Notes: a model not told the origin generated them from the letters alone. DNA of 64,000 nucleotides from Epiperipatus broadwayi (GCA_028023455.1 JAQFVV010000012.1:10078499-10142498), one strand, 5' to 3'; numbered from the stretch's first letter, positions 23,485 through 35,555 are shown. Program-made: numbers and translations.

Positions 23485-23690
23485 TTGCAGTGCTCTTAGA
23501 TCCATGGCTTCTCACTGATGAAGATCACAAGCTAAAAACTAGACTGGGGATATTGGATAAGTATGTACTAGATAGGGATTTTATGCACTAACTTTGTTGC
23601 ATCCATTGATTACTATGAAATGCACTGGGTGGCACTACTGTATGGAGAGTATGTCACTGTTTTAACAGCTTATGTAAGCATAGGAAACAG
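23485..23690 (+). repeat. Hammerhead-bearing dispersed repeat, copy D
   Basis: Direct-strand relative of the minus-strand repeat at 775-1010, with many substitutions. The hammerhead-like core keeps CTGATGA (23515-23521), the canonical sequence. The helix II arms have decayed, GAAA has become AAAA and the GTC site has become GAC. It is therefore an inactive relic. Confidence 0.6.
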
Positions 23691-26600
23691 TGGTCATGTG
23701 ATGTTTCATAATTTTGTTATTGATTATGGTTTTAAAAGTTTCAACTAAATATCCATTAAAAAAAAGTTGGATGATGGGGATGTAGTTGGTACAAGATAAA
23801 TTTATAAAACATTAATCTTACTTTTTTAATTTATTTAACTCATAGTTATTTATACATATAAACTCAGCTAACTAAATCCAAGACACATTGTGATGCTTTT
23901 TATAACTTTTCTTTTAAGACATTGGCTTTATCTATAGATTGTATTCTTGCAATTGTAGAAGTCAATAGCATCTTACATGTATTTTCAAAGCCCTGGTCAA
24001 TACATTTTTTAATATTATTTGTCATCTGTATTTATCTTAACTTATGTATATTAAAATAATGTAAAGTTAAAATTAGGACTAATGATGGTCTAAAAGAATG
24101 GTTAAAAAAATAAAAATATAATATTTTTTAAAAAAAAACAAAGCATCATAATAAGACAGACTCAAATTAATTATATATCTACAATATTAAATGTTATGAA
24201 AATATGAATTCTCAACTTCAAAATAATCAAACAACAATTCATATTTTTGTTTATAATTGACCAAAAAAACTTGTGACTTATGTATTCATTTATAATAATA
24301 ATAGAAATTTACTTATTCATTTATAAATAAATCACTTGAGTATTATATTCTAACAATTTTGAAGGTCTTATGTTTACACACTTAAATCAAAATAAAATAA
24401 AATCTCACTCACTGCAAATAAACAAAAGAGAAAATGGTAGATTAAAGCTGAGACAATTTAAAATATTAATATATTCAAATTCATTTGATCAAACTAGATT
24501 TTTCTAGGACTTTTAACCACTAGAAAGAAATTCTTACATTAATATAAACTTGCTATATGATTGGAATAAATTATCTTAATTCATCTGTTTATTTATTATT
24601 GACTCTCAATTGTGTATTAAATATAAAAAAACAATGTGTTTTCCATTCTACACTAATAGTTTATACTTCAAAATGTTAATAGAAAATAAATACCGTATTA
24701 GTTAAATCTGTCGTTTTTATATTAGTCCACAGTTTGTGAAATAGATTTCTAATAAAAACTCAGCTTTTATTTTGTTGTTTATTTTTGTCATTTTGTACGT
24801 TCTTTGTAAACAAGAAAATATAAGCAATGATCTTAAATTTATTAATTTTATTAATTTTTTAAACAACGTTCATTATGAAGACAAGTTTAAGTTATGCTTA
24901 ATTTTGAAACGTTTTCTATTTATATATATTTTCTATTTTAAGTTTATAATATAGGTATATAGACTGTTATTTTTATAAATTGTCCCAATCTGAAAATGGT
25001 TTAATTAAACTAAGCATTTTAAAATAATTATGTGTGGCCTGCAAACAGAGAGCTGCAATTAAGCAAGGGGATGAAGTCAAATTTGCTTTAAAATAAGTTA
25101 CAATACTTTAAAGAAACACAGTAAAAAAACAGAATATTTATATATTTATGTAGACATATTTGTGTCTCATGAATTGGTTTATGTAATCATCACAAAAGTC
25201 AGATGTAGCTTTTTATTCGGTGTCTTTCTATTTAGTTTTTGGAGTTATAATAGCTGTAGTAATTTATAATTAATGCCAATGGTGATGAACATCTTTGTAC
25301 AAGTGATGATGAATGATTATAATATTATATTATTTGTTAAATAATTTGTTGAAACGCAGATTTTCAATGGGAAAAACTATTGTGGTTAAACAGAAACCCA
25401 CCATCCAAGCTTTATTTATAAAACAAAAAATTGGAAGAATGTGCAGGTTTTTTTTACATTTGCATATGTATGTTAATGTAGATTACATTAAAATAAAAAT
25501 AATAAAAATATACATTCTTAACAAATTTAAGATAAAATATGAATTATTTTCCCCTGTTCCCCGCCTTAAATTATAGTTATAAAGTAAATGAATTGGTGGT
25601 CTTTATGCCAAACAAAAATTCTTTTACAAAGCTAATCTGAATCTTTTCAGATTCTAACCTGTTATTAGAAAAAAATTTAATGATGCCCAAGGGTAGATAA
25701 CTTCCTCCTGGTGCTTTTTTTTTTTAACACCATTTTTATAATTACGAGAACATTAGGATTGCAGGTGAGAGAGAAATCATTTTTCATTGTAGAAAATATT
25801 TAGGTTACATTTTAGAAATGATGATAAAATGAGAAGAATGCTAGAATCTGACAGCAATATCATAATTACATCAAATAAATGGTTAAACACTGCTGTTGCC
25901 AACTCCGTGAGTAATCAGTAGTAAAACAGAATTGATGTCAAAATGTGGATTTTAAATATTAATAAAAAAAAAATTTTTAAGTACCGTTACTTAGTTCACC
26001 TCACAATTAGATAACTAATAAAAAAAAGTCCGTATACAATCGCAAATATATATACATTTGTGTTTATATATTTAAGTATGCATAAGTTTTGGATATACAT
26101 CCATGTTTAAATGGTTATTTATGTATATATGTAATGCATACACTGTATATGATAACGGATAAATTGTCTTTAAATAGTTTACTGCAAATTTTCCCCCTAA
26201 AATCCATCAGAGAAGAACAGAGAAGGTGCCTATCAATTAATGAATGGTGAGAGTTTGAATAATTTTCCATCCTTGACTTAGCTAAACTGCCTTTGCCCAA
26301 ATACTTTGGTAAAAAATTCTACCTCTGATTACAACTTTCACGTTTTACCTGGTGGCATTCAAGTCATGTAATGAAAAGAGGGGTAGATGTCTTACCATTA
26401 CAAGTGACATTCTTCATGGTATTCATATTTAGATATTTTAAAAGCAGGAAGAAAAAGACAACCATTAATTGGCTGATTTGACAGGCAAAGCACTTACTTT
26501 GCTAGTAATCTAGCACAGCTTACTCCTTTCCATAACATAATTTATTTCGATTCTTAATATTTAACGCTGCTACATAATCAAATTTAATAAGTTCTTTAAA

Positions 26601-27659
26601 ATAAAATAAAGAACTTATTGAAGTTCCACATGAACAAAAATGGTCTAACTGAACTGCAGATCATAGCAAACCTTATTTTTATGGTTTTTTTTTTTTTATT
26701 TTCTTTAATCTTCAGGTAAAAATAACTAGTATCATTTATCTACCAAAACTGATAGTTAGCCAACCATTCGATTATGGAAACAATTTCTGAGCTTAAGTTA
26801 TCTAAAAAGATATGTTTTCATTCAGGACTGAATTCAGATCATGTATATGGTAACTTACATATATATGCAAATAAACTGACATATAAATATGATTATATTT
26901 ATATATTCAAAACATCTTATAAAAAGCCTCACTTAATATCCTGTGTGTTTAGTACAGTAGTTAAATGGAGGTTCATAGCTAATAGTTTCACTGCCAATTC
27001 TCAGCTTAAAATAATATTGGAAAAATCTCACTTTAGACACTTTAATGGAATTATTGTAATCAATTTATCATTAGAATACTATTATATGATCTCTAAAGTG
27101 AGTAACCACATGATTTTTTACTCAATTAATCTTTTGGAAAAATAGTAGTTCACTATCGTCTAGATTAACCTATCATTACTTTGTATTAATCATTAATGGT
27201 AATTATTACAGAAAGTATTAATATTTGAAAGGTGCACAAATATGTAGATAAATACAGACAAGAAAGTCTCAAAAAGTGCATACATTAAAATAAAAATCAA
27301 TAAATTATAGTTCTTATTCTTTGTTTTACAAAGGAGCCTATCTCTTTATTGAACAAACAAAATTTGATGCACAAACAAGTTTTCTTCATCTGCAAAGAAT
27401 GAGTTTTGTACTAATCTGTATAGCCATATTTCATTATAAATTTTCTTTATTTAATTTATTGTATAATATTATAAGTAAAGAACATGATTAAATTAATACA
27501 TGTTAATGATAAATTCAATTTTATAAATTTATTTGACAGACACAAATCATTTTATAGACTCAAAAGTTATCTCATGTATGAGTAATTATTGCCAATATGT
27601 TCCAGAGTATGAAACTACCACATGCATACATAAGAGAATTATATACCAGGAAATACACG
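23691..27659. other. AT-rich intergenic sequence
   Basis: No coding or RNA feature could be supported across about 4 kb. Frames at 24772-24954, 25313-25576 and 26774-27145 are AT-driven without domains. Near 25690 the motif AAGGGTAGATAACT resembles AAGGGAGATAACT, which I recall as frequent in molluscan DNA. That is weak taxonomic evidence only. Confidence 0.45.
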
Positions 27660-27714
27660 TAACATCCTTGATATTTACTAAAGCAGTTTATGTAATATTT
27701 AATCAATTTTATAA

Positions 27715-28960
27715 GCTATGTTTTAGATTGTAATAAACCATAGAAAGTAATCAGCCTTTACTCATAAGTAACCTTAAACATTGATATTCAATCTTCAAGG
27801 ATAGTGCAGTCGTCTTATTCCCAAACTCAAATGTAGTTATATGAGACAATCTTAAGTGTCTACAAGTGAGAGCATGAATTTATAAATCATTTACTTTAAA
27901 TCCATTTCTTATTTTTAATATTCTTATTATCACTTCTGAAATTTTAAAGTTACTTTGGGCAAATATTAAATGATCAATTTTACAAGTTCTATGTTTTAGA
28001 GTGTAATAAATTATATTAAAGTCATCAATCCTTTCCTCACAAGGACCATTAAACATTGGTGTTCAATCTGCAAGGATACTCTCACTCCAGCCTCAAGAAA
28101 GAGAGAGACTTTAAGGAAATAAGAACAGTCATCTTATTCCCAAACTCAAATGTAATTATGTGAGCCAGCATGAATTTATAAATCATTCATTTTAAATCCA
28201 TTTCTTATTTTTAATATTCTTATTAGCACTTCTGAAATTTTAAGTTTACTTTGTGTAAATATTAAATGATGTTAAATTATATATCTAAAATATAGTTCTT
28301 GTAAAATTGATCAAATATTATAGAATTGACACTTTTTAATATTTGTGCAAAATAAATTTAATATTTCAAAAGTTCTAATAAGAATATTAAAAATTAGAAA
28401 TGAATTTAATTTAAGTGAATGATTTATAAATTCACACTCTCACTTTTAGACCCTTAAGATTGGCTGATATAATTATATTTGAGTTCAGGAGTAAAATGGC
28501 CACTCTTATTTCTTTAAAGTCTCTATCTTGTGGCTGAAATAAAAGGTTGCTTGCAGATTGAACACCAACGTATAATGGCACTCATGATGAAAGGATGATT
28601 ATTTTCTATAGTTTATTATAATCTAAAGCATAGAACTTGTAAAATTGCTAAAATATTATGTAATTTATCACTGTTTAATATTTGCACAAAATAAATTTAA
28701 AATTTCAGAAGTGCTAATAAGAATATTAAAAATAAGAAATGAATTTATAAGTAAATGATTTATATAATCATACTCTCACTTTTTTTGGCCCGAATATTTA
28801 TATTTCAGTTCAGTAATAAGTCATCCAGCCATTCTTATTTCCTTAAAGTCTCTATTTTGTGGCTGGAGTGAGAGTATCCTTGCAGATTAAACACTAATGT
28901 TTAATGGTGCTTGTGAGGAAATCATTACTTTCTATAATTTATTAAAGCAGTTTATATAAC
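27715..28960. repeat. Four-unit palindromic repeat array
   Basis: Two direct units of about 300 bp (27722-27975, 28010-28275) are followed by two inverted units (about 28310-28625, 28630-28950). Blocks shared by the units include TCAATCTGCAAG, CTTTAAGGAAATAAGA, TTATAAATCATT and TTATTTTTAATATTCTTATTA. All four can be followed in both orientations. The symmetry axis is near 28300. The flanks also share TAAAGCAGTTTAT (27680, 28943). No coding frame is present. Total length is about 1.2 kb. Confidence 0.75.
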
Positions 28961-29293
28961 TTCAGTATTTTCTGGATATAATACATCATTGTCAAAATGT
29001 GACTTTCATATACTTTCTGATGTGAAACTTGATGTTATCAATATTTTCCACAAAATTTTAAATACTTTCGAAATATGTTCTGATGTTCAATGGTATAATA
29101 CTGCTTAAAACTGGCAAGTATGTAGTTGGAAGAGATCTTAGTGAATTTGTAATGCTCCTCAAGATGATATTTGAGTAAGTAGCAAATAAATAATGGAAAA
29201 TGTCTTTCCAGACAAATGCATAATAATCTATAATGATATATACTAAGGCAAGCGATGCTAATTGTAAAATGTTAGCACTATAATATTTTGGAT
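28961..29293. other. AT-rich sequence, nothing recognised
   Basis: Unique-looking AT-rich DNA between the palindromic array and the TTAA-flanked segment. Confidence 0.4.
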
Positions 29294-30068
29294 TTAACGC
29301 TTAAAATGCATGACTCGTCTAAAAACGAGAAGATTTGACGTCACTCTAAATCGGCTACTTTTTATCGCACGTATACATATTATATGTCATTCGAAAGAAA
29401 ATCAAAAGTTCTGTAAGATGGTGCCCTCTTCAGAGTTATTTTACAAGTAAAAAATCAATAAAAATGGCCATATATGTCAAACAAAACCAAAGCACCGCCT
29501 CCTCACCAACTTTTCTTGAATCTTATTGGCTGTCCCACTTCTGTCAGAAAGGGAAATGGCTGCCAAAAAGTAAAAAGTTACGTTCGTTTTGATTTTTATT
29601 ACGAAAATTATAAACGAATGTTTACAACATTTTAAACAATATTTGAATTGAATTACAAATTATTATTGATAAAATAATACTAAAAATCAAATTATTTTAG
29701 AAAAATAGTTAAGATATTACCAAGAATTATTTATTTATTGCTACATATTGATCGTAACGTTAAAGTGAAAAAAAAAAGATTGCGTCAGCAATCTAATCTT
29801 TTTTGGTTGGTTGAATAGCGGTTACTTTTATTTCACCGCAATTGAATATTTTTTAAATTATAAATCAAATTTTAATTTTGAAAAAATTTTCATTTGCTTT
29901 CATAATCTGACAATTCAGTAATATACTTTTTACAAACGAAACTAACGTATTTATATTATTAAAAGTGATCTATTTTAACAATAGATTTTGTTAAAGTTGT
30001 GAGTTGGCCAATTACAAGTTTTGATTTTTAACTCATTCAGCCAATTATATAATCGTTCAAAGGGTTAA
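29294..30068. mobile_element. Candidate TTAA-flanked non-autonomous DNA transposon
   Basis: A 767-bp segment lies between TTAA at 29294-29297 and TTAA at 30065-30068. The inward ends read CGCTTAAAATG and, on the other strand, CCCTTTGAACG, sharing only the pattern CNCTTNNAA. PiggyBac-type elements use TTAA targets and often start CCC. The inside is richer in CpG (ATCGCACG, TTACGTTCG, GATTGCGTCAGC) and more complex than the flanks. There is no transposase frame. The short, imperfect end match keeps this tentative. Confidence 0.35.
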
Positions 30069-30540
30069 TAGTGGTTTTAATTACACATGCTTTGCAAGTA
30101 AAAATAATGAAAATCAAATTTGATAGCTAAAACAGGAAAATTCATGGAGTTGAGACACAATTTCTTATATCTAATTGTTTCTCCATCACTGCACTTTATA
30201 ATTAAAATGAAATCAGCAAAAAAAAAAAAAAAATTGTCAATCCTCCATTTTGAAAACAGATTTCTAACTTCCATGTATTTTTGATAAATGTGTCTTACAA
30301 TTTTACCTAAAGGCATGTTTTAATTGTTGTAAAATATCATCTGTATTTGTGAATTGTTTATGAAAAGTAATAAAAACAACTATTGAAAGAAGTAAGTGAT
30401 AAAAGAATGTTCTTAGTTTTATAATGTAGACTTTAATTTAATAATGTTAAAAAAAAGTTAGTTTTCTGTCAGATATATTAAACAACCTCCATACTTCCCC
30501 ATTCTTTTTAAATTCATATAAATAAAGATACAATAAAAGA
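30069..30540. other. AT-rich intergenic sequence
   Basis: Nothing recognised apart from homopolymer runs. Confidence 0.4.
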
Positions 30541-30720
30541 CAAATGATCCCCAAGATGCATTTCATGCTGAACCAACATTCAGCAGGTGGCCCAGATCAC
30601 TATCTCTCATATATATATATATATATCTCCATTATATAAAGAGTATTTATTTATCTATAGTAAATTGTTACATTTTTATTTATCATTGTCAAACTTCCTC
30701 CACTCACAACTTTGACACCA
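30541..30720 (-). repeat. Family 2 hammerhead repeat, copy F
   Basis: Related to 34080-34260 over about 170 bp. Shared landmarks are the ribozyme-like core, CCAGAT.AC.ATCT, an (AT)n stretch and a C-rich CCA.CCA.CC.C segment. The (AT)n at 30610-30627 is longer here. No downstream tRNA-like sequence was found for this copy. Confidence 0.6.
30545..30599 (-). ncRNA. Hammerhead-ribozyme-like motif, family 2 copy F
   Basis: On the minus strand: CTGCTGA (30586-30580; A6 of the core is C), helix II ATG/CAT (30579-30577 with 30567-30565) around a 9-base loop, GAA (30564-30562), palindrome ATGCAT (30561-30556) and C30555. Outer helix I pairs TGATC (30599-30595) with GATCA (30549-30545). Compared with copy E, helix II, helix III and outer helix I all differ in sequence but remain paired. 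The C at core position 6 predicts low or no activity. Confidence 0.55.
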
Positions 30721-31660
30721 TCCACCTCAGATAAATACAATAATGATTATTACTAATCATTTTCTAAACTAGAGATTATCCCTATCAGCCAATTTGAAAA
30801 ACAAAATCTTGAATAAGTTTGCTTGACTGGTTATCAAAGTAATATAACTATTTCAACTAATGTTACTCAATATAGAATTGCTACACTTCCTAACCTGCTA
30901 TTGATGTGCATAAAATGATTTAAAATTTTCATTTATGAATATCTCTATATTATTTTGAAAATATCATGACAAAATAATAAAATTAATAATAAATGTATTC
31001 AATTTAATGTAAGTGATGATATTGAATCTACTATTATAAGTGCATATCTGCATTGAATATGGCTTAGAAAGTGCATGAAAATTAAAGAGCCAACAAATGG
31101 TCAACTTGAATATGGTGTTATTAGAGATGTAGATGTCACTTATAATATAAAGATTGTTTCATATGGCTGAAAATTAAATGCAATGAAACTACAATTAGGT
31201 AAGAGGTTGTTTTTTTTTTAAAAGAAAAGTTTGTTTCAGAAGTTAAAAGACAGCAACACAAAATTTAAATAAACAAATCTGTGATTAGCATGTGATCCGT
31301 GGTACCACATATGTGCAGGTCACAGATTGATTTATTACAATCATCATGAAATTCATTTTTTTATTCTTATTGTTTTCATTCTCTTTTCTTCTAATGTTAG
31401 AATTACAATAAACATTTTACAGAGTGATTGATAAAGAGGAGCATATACTTATAATGAAAGTATTAGAACACAAGAAATACATGTTAAAATATCATATGCT
31501 TTTAATGTATAATTATAGTAGAAAGAGATACATTTTCAGTAAAGCCAAAGTGTATAGTTACACAAAAAACAGTAAATATTTGTAATCCCTCTGTGCAATA
31601 AAAGACAGATCAACATATACACATAAATATAAATTGATCATTTTTAACAAACGTAAATGT
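30721..31660. other. AT-rich intergenic sequence
   Basis: No gene. A 10-base palindrome GTGGTACCAC at about 31300 is the only visible structure. Confidence 0.45.
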
Positions 31661-31665
31661 TTAAA

Positions 31666-31819
31666 TATTTCAATATGTAGAAATATCTGTTGAATTTTCA
31701 TATTATAAAAATTACTGTCAGATGTCAATGGACAGTAATTAATGAAATAACAAACAGCATTCAAAAGTGATTTTTATAATATAAAATTTCAATAGATATT
31801 TCCACATATTGAAATATAT
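31666..31819. mobile_element. Foldback/MITE-like inverted repeat
   Basis: Arms of about 52-56 bp (31666-31720 and 31768-31819) read TATTTCAATATGTAGAAATA...TATTATAAAAAT and its diverged reverse complement. They surround a short loop that includes GGACAGTAATTAATG. Composition is very AT-rich, but arm identity is too extended to be chance. No TSD was resolved. Confidence 0.55.
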
Positions 31820-31924
31820 ATATATACACAGTGAGTTTGCTACAATGAAGGCATACTGAATGAATAATTAGTAGGATGAACAATTTTTCTCACTTAACTA
31901 GAATTTATACAACAAATGCCATTA

Positions 31925-32360
31925 GCATATATCCTACTATGTTTAGTAGTAAAAATATATATATTTGTGTTTAAAGTAGTCTCCTAGATGCATATAATAA
32001 TATTAGCCATGAGACATAAAAGTAAAACTAAAATCTGGTTTAATGGTAGCATTAAAAATGAAAATTTCAAAACAAACATGCAGCAAAAATGATGGAGATT
32101 CTAATCAATTTAGTTTATGAATCTTTTTTTTTTTTTACCTCTAGTGATGAAAAAGTTGTATATATTGTTTAAAATATCCTCCTAGGTGCATATACTGTAA
32201 TAATTTGACCATAAACCATAAAACAAAATTTGAAATATAATTAATGCGTTACATACACAATATATATATATATTTCCAAATGAAAGCCTGATAATCAATT
32301 TAATTCACTTATCTTTTTCTATCTCTAGTATTAAAAATATTATACATATTCAATTTTTAA
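31925..32360. repeat. ~180-bp tandem repeats (about 2.5 units)
   Basis: Units near 31945, 32145 and 32320 share TCTAGT.(A/T)T(A/G)AAAA, then TTTAAA.TA.TCTCCTAG.TGCATATA, then ACCATAAA..ATAAAA. They are strongly diverged. Confidence 0.5.
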
Positions 32361-33434
32361 AGTACTGTCCAAAATATAGCAGGCAGATAGACAAATGAAC
32401 AGTTGAATAGATGATAATGCTTATCAAACATTTCTCAAATGCTAATTAGGATAAAAATTCCAACACACCGCATATATTGGTGTAGGTAAAGTAATATAAT
32501 ATTTTTAATGGATGTTTTAGATGGAATATGTACATTGTTAACAAATAAAAATTAAAACATAGAAAATTAAAGTTTCACTTTCCCCCCCACTTATTTTGAT
32601 ATATGTATATTTATTTTCATTTCTTTCTAATCTTGAATAACTAAAATTGTGAACATGGAAAGGTTTGTGTGTGTAGAAATGGTGCTATCAATAATATTAA
32701 GAATTTTATTAATATATATATAGGTCGTGCACATATAGTGAAATTAAAATCCTTGTTTTTAAATGAAATAATATTTATCAAATTTATCAATAAAAGACAT
32801 TTTAAAATCAAATGTTGGGCATCATTTATAATAACGAGATTAAAATTATTCTTTATTTTATGTAAATACTCAAATGCAGTTTTATCGGTATTTTAATTTA
32901 AAAGTGTACAAAAGTCAGTCTGGCTGCCTTTCTGATTTAAAGAAAGATATCCCTGAATTGAGATAGAGTGCGGAGTGAAGAAAGTTACCAATATTAGATG
33001 TAAGAAAGTAAAAAACATAAAAAGAAAAAGTAAAGAACTCTGACTAATGTTAATAACAATCAGTGTTATCATTCTTATTTTAACTACATAAAATTATTAA
33101 ATGAAGTAAACATTTAATTAACACAAGATTAATCAATAAATAAACTAAAGGATGTATTTAAAATATCAAAGGCAAAATGATATCACAGTTCCCCCTCTCC
33201 GTCGTGCAAACTTTAAGTTAATTAACTCTTTTACTACCATGTTCTACTTAATTTGAAACTTTTTATTTAATATGATTGCTTGATAAATATTGCAAGTAAT
33301 AAAGATTTTATCATTTTTTAAACACTTATTTCTTATCATCACTATTGAATCTTAATGACTTATAATTTAAAGACTAAAAAACCAAAGTGGCATTGAATGC
33401 TTAGGCCATCACTAAAGTAATGCAACACCTCTTT
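32361..33434. other. AT-rich intergenic sequence
   Basis: No gene recognised. A poly-C run at 32582-32588 and a CCCCCTCTCCGTCG patch near 33191 stand out from the AT-rich background. Confidence 0.45.
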
Positions 33435-33554
33435 AGTTTATACCAATTTTTTTTTATGTGTCAAAGTGTCAGCAGGGAAGCGAATCCCGGGACAACTGCT
33501 TGTAAGTCAGCTGTGCTAACCATTCGGCCACCTACGCTTGACAGTTTATACCAA
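33435..33554 (-). mobile_element. tRNA-derived SINE, copy S1, with 12-bp TSD
   Basis: AGTTTATACCAA at 33435-33446 and 33543-33554 is a perfect target-site duplication. Between them, on the minus strand, is TGTCAAGCG, then a tRNA-like body with an A-box-like TGGCCGAATGG, an anticodon-like loop CTTACAA and a B-box-like GGGATTCGCTTCC. The element ends GACACTTTGACACAT plus poly-A. The TGTCAAGC leader is complementary to the GCT..TTTGACA tail. The whole unit is under 100 bp. TSD plus poly-A imply LINE-driven retroposition. It is not a functional tRNA gene. Confidence 0.85.
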
Positions 33555-33974
33555 ATTTGTTTTTAATATCAGTAGTCCTTTCATGACATTCCATGAGCTA
33601 TATTTGTTAGCAAAATAGAATGATAAATAAAAAGCTGTTTCCCTTGGACAAAAAATAAATTTCAAGATAGAATATATTTTTGCTATCCATATATTTTTGC
33701 TATCCTCTTCCTCTTTCCATAGGAAAAAAAAATATATTATTGACTAAAATTTGTGTTACATTTGTTAAATATATATATATATTGTATTATTTTAGTCTTA
33801 TTATAAATCCAATTAAAAAACTGACATATATTATTACTAATTAGAATTAAAAAAATTAGAATTTATTACTTTTTATAATACTTAATAGAAGTATAGTATA
33901 TATATGATGAGATGGATGACTGAAGGGAGATTGAAAGACTAGGTTTAAATCCCCTCTAAATACTTACCTTACTT
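33555..33974. other. AT-rich intergenic sequence
   Basis: Nothing recognised beyond homopolymers and a short (AT)n at 33770-33782. Confidence 0.4.
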
Positions 33975-33979
33975 TGTTG

Positions 33980-34515
33980 AAATATAAGGGATTTGAACTC
34001 ATACTTTCAAGCACCCTTCAACTAGCCATACTATTTCATACCATTGATACACATGACCACATTTATGTAGAAAAGATGAATAATCACCAATATACGTATT
34101 TCGTGCTAAACCAACACTCATCAGTTGGTCCAGATTACCATCTTCCACATATATATAATCAGTGCTCAGTTTATATTAAGATAGCAAATCCTTACATTTT
34201 AATGGACAGGCTTCAACCTGCTCCAACTCTTCAGCCACCCATACCACCGAAAATCTGACAATAGAATTCACAAATCCCATGCTGATGCCAATATTGTTGT
34301 CATGCCCATGTTGACCTGAAGTCACTCTAACCCCCCGCGTATAGGACAGTATCCATTTAAATATATAGAAGATGGATGGGCAGAATGCAGGTTTAATATG
34401 TAAGATTTGAAATACCAGGCACTCTTAAATCTGGAGCCTAATTGTAAATATAGGGGATTTGAACTCAGATTTTCAAGCACCCTTCAATTAGCCATACTAT
34501 CTTATACCACTTAAG
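33980..34515 (-). repeat. Repeat unit bounded by tRNA-like sequences, containing hammerhead copy E
   Basis: The segments 33980-34046 and 34446-34512 are about 85% identical direct repeats, 466 bp apart. On the minus strand each has TATGGCTA.TTGAAGG (A-box-like) and GAGTTCAAATCCC (B-box-like). Between them lie a C-rich-strand body and hammerhead copy E, which sits just before the second tRNA-like sequence in minus-strand order. This gives one full period of tRNA-like, body, ribozyme, tRNA-like. No protein is encoded. Confidence 0.65.
34081..34137 (-). ncRNA. Hammerhead-ribozyme-like motif, family 2 copy E
   Basis: On the minus strand: canonical CTGATGA (34124-34118), helix II GTG/CAC (34117-34115 with 34105-34103) around a 9-base loop, GAA (34102-34100), and the 8-base palindrome ATACGTAT (34099-34092) as helix III. 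It ends in U at 16.1 with A34091 as the cleavage nucleotide. Helix I pairs ACCAA (34129-34125) with TTGGT (34090-34086). Beyond a 3-base bulge, TAATC (34137-34133) pairs with GATTA (34085-34081). Every invariant core base is present. This is the best-preserved candidate in the window. Activity is untested. Confidence 0.65.
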
Positions 34516-34519
34516 AAAA

Positions 34520-35555
34520 AGCATATTTTCAGAGTGCTGATTAATCAATTTTGTCAAACTTTATAATTTTATCTTTAAAATTGCCTTGGTTTTCTTATTT
34601 ATAAGATGGAAATAAAATTAGAATATTAGAATAAATTATATTAATTACAATTAAAGTAAGATATATGAAATGGTTAACGTCACTAAAAATAAGACTTCCG
34701 AAACATTAGGTTCTAATCGCCGTAAAACTTTATTTTTTTTTCATTAACGTAAATGTTGTATATTTTAAAATTTAATTTTCTTGGATTAAACTCTTTTTTT
34801 TAAACAGTTTTTCAACAATCTAATTTGTTTTATTTAAACATTCTTTTTAAATATTTTTTTTTTTTTCTATAACTATTGTTTAAGATTTGGAAGTAATTTG
34901 AATTTTTTTGGGGAAAAAATCTTCATAAGGTTTATTTAAAATTTGTTGTTGCTGCTGAAATAATGATTTTGTTTAAAATTTAATTTTTAAATAGAATTTT
35001 AAACTGTTTTAGAACAATAATAGTCGTTGTGAGGAGAAGGAGGGTGAAATTTTCGAGAGACAGCTGTTTTTTTCAGGACGGTTGTTAGAAAAATAAATAA
35101 ATGTTCTTCTATCACTCTTAGTTCCTTATAGATTGGACATAACCCATTGTTAATGCAAAGGGATGACCAGTTCTATTTTTCAAACCAGTTCATAAAATAA
35201 GAAAAAATAATAATATATTTTCTATGTTTGTGTATAATCGTTTCATCTGAGTCAATAATTAAAAGCTGTAGGCCATATTAGGCATTTTGGTAATCATCTC
35301 TCAATTTATAAACACCTTCAAATTACTTGATTAAGAAGTAGAGAGCAATTACAGATTTTCATAATTCTAGATGTTCATTTATTTTTGTCGAGATAAATCA
35401 CTGTTTCAATTTTTCAGCAGAAGAAGAATTTGCACACTCACATATATATCTTCATAATATTCCTAAGTTTTAAGATTAGCAGGTATCACTATGTTTAACT
35501 TTCATCTTCATTAATTTTTGTATATTCTTATTTTTATATTAAAATCATCCAGGTA
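34520..35555. other. AT-rich intergenic sequence
   Basis: No gene recognised. A GC-richer patch at 35025-35085 (GAGGAGAAGGAGGGTG, TTTCGAGAGACAGC) is unidentified. Possible weak continuation of the minus-strand LINE remnant at 35560-36010. Confidence 0.4.

Noticed and set aside
26774-27145. 123-codon plus-strand frame, the longest single frame in 23-29 kb
   Set aside because: AT-driven composition (Tyr, Ile, Phe, Asn, Lys), no motif, no repeat copy and no splice evidence.
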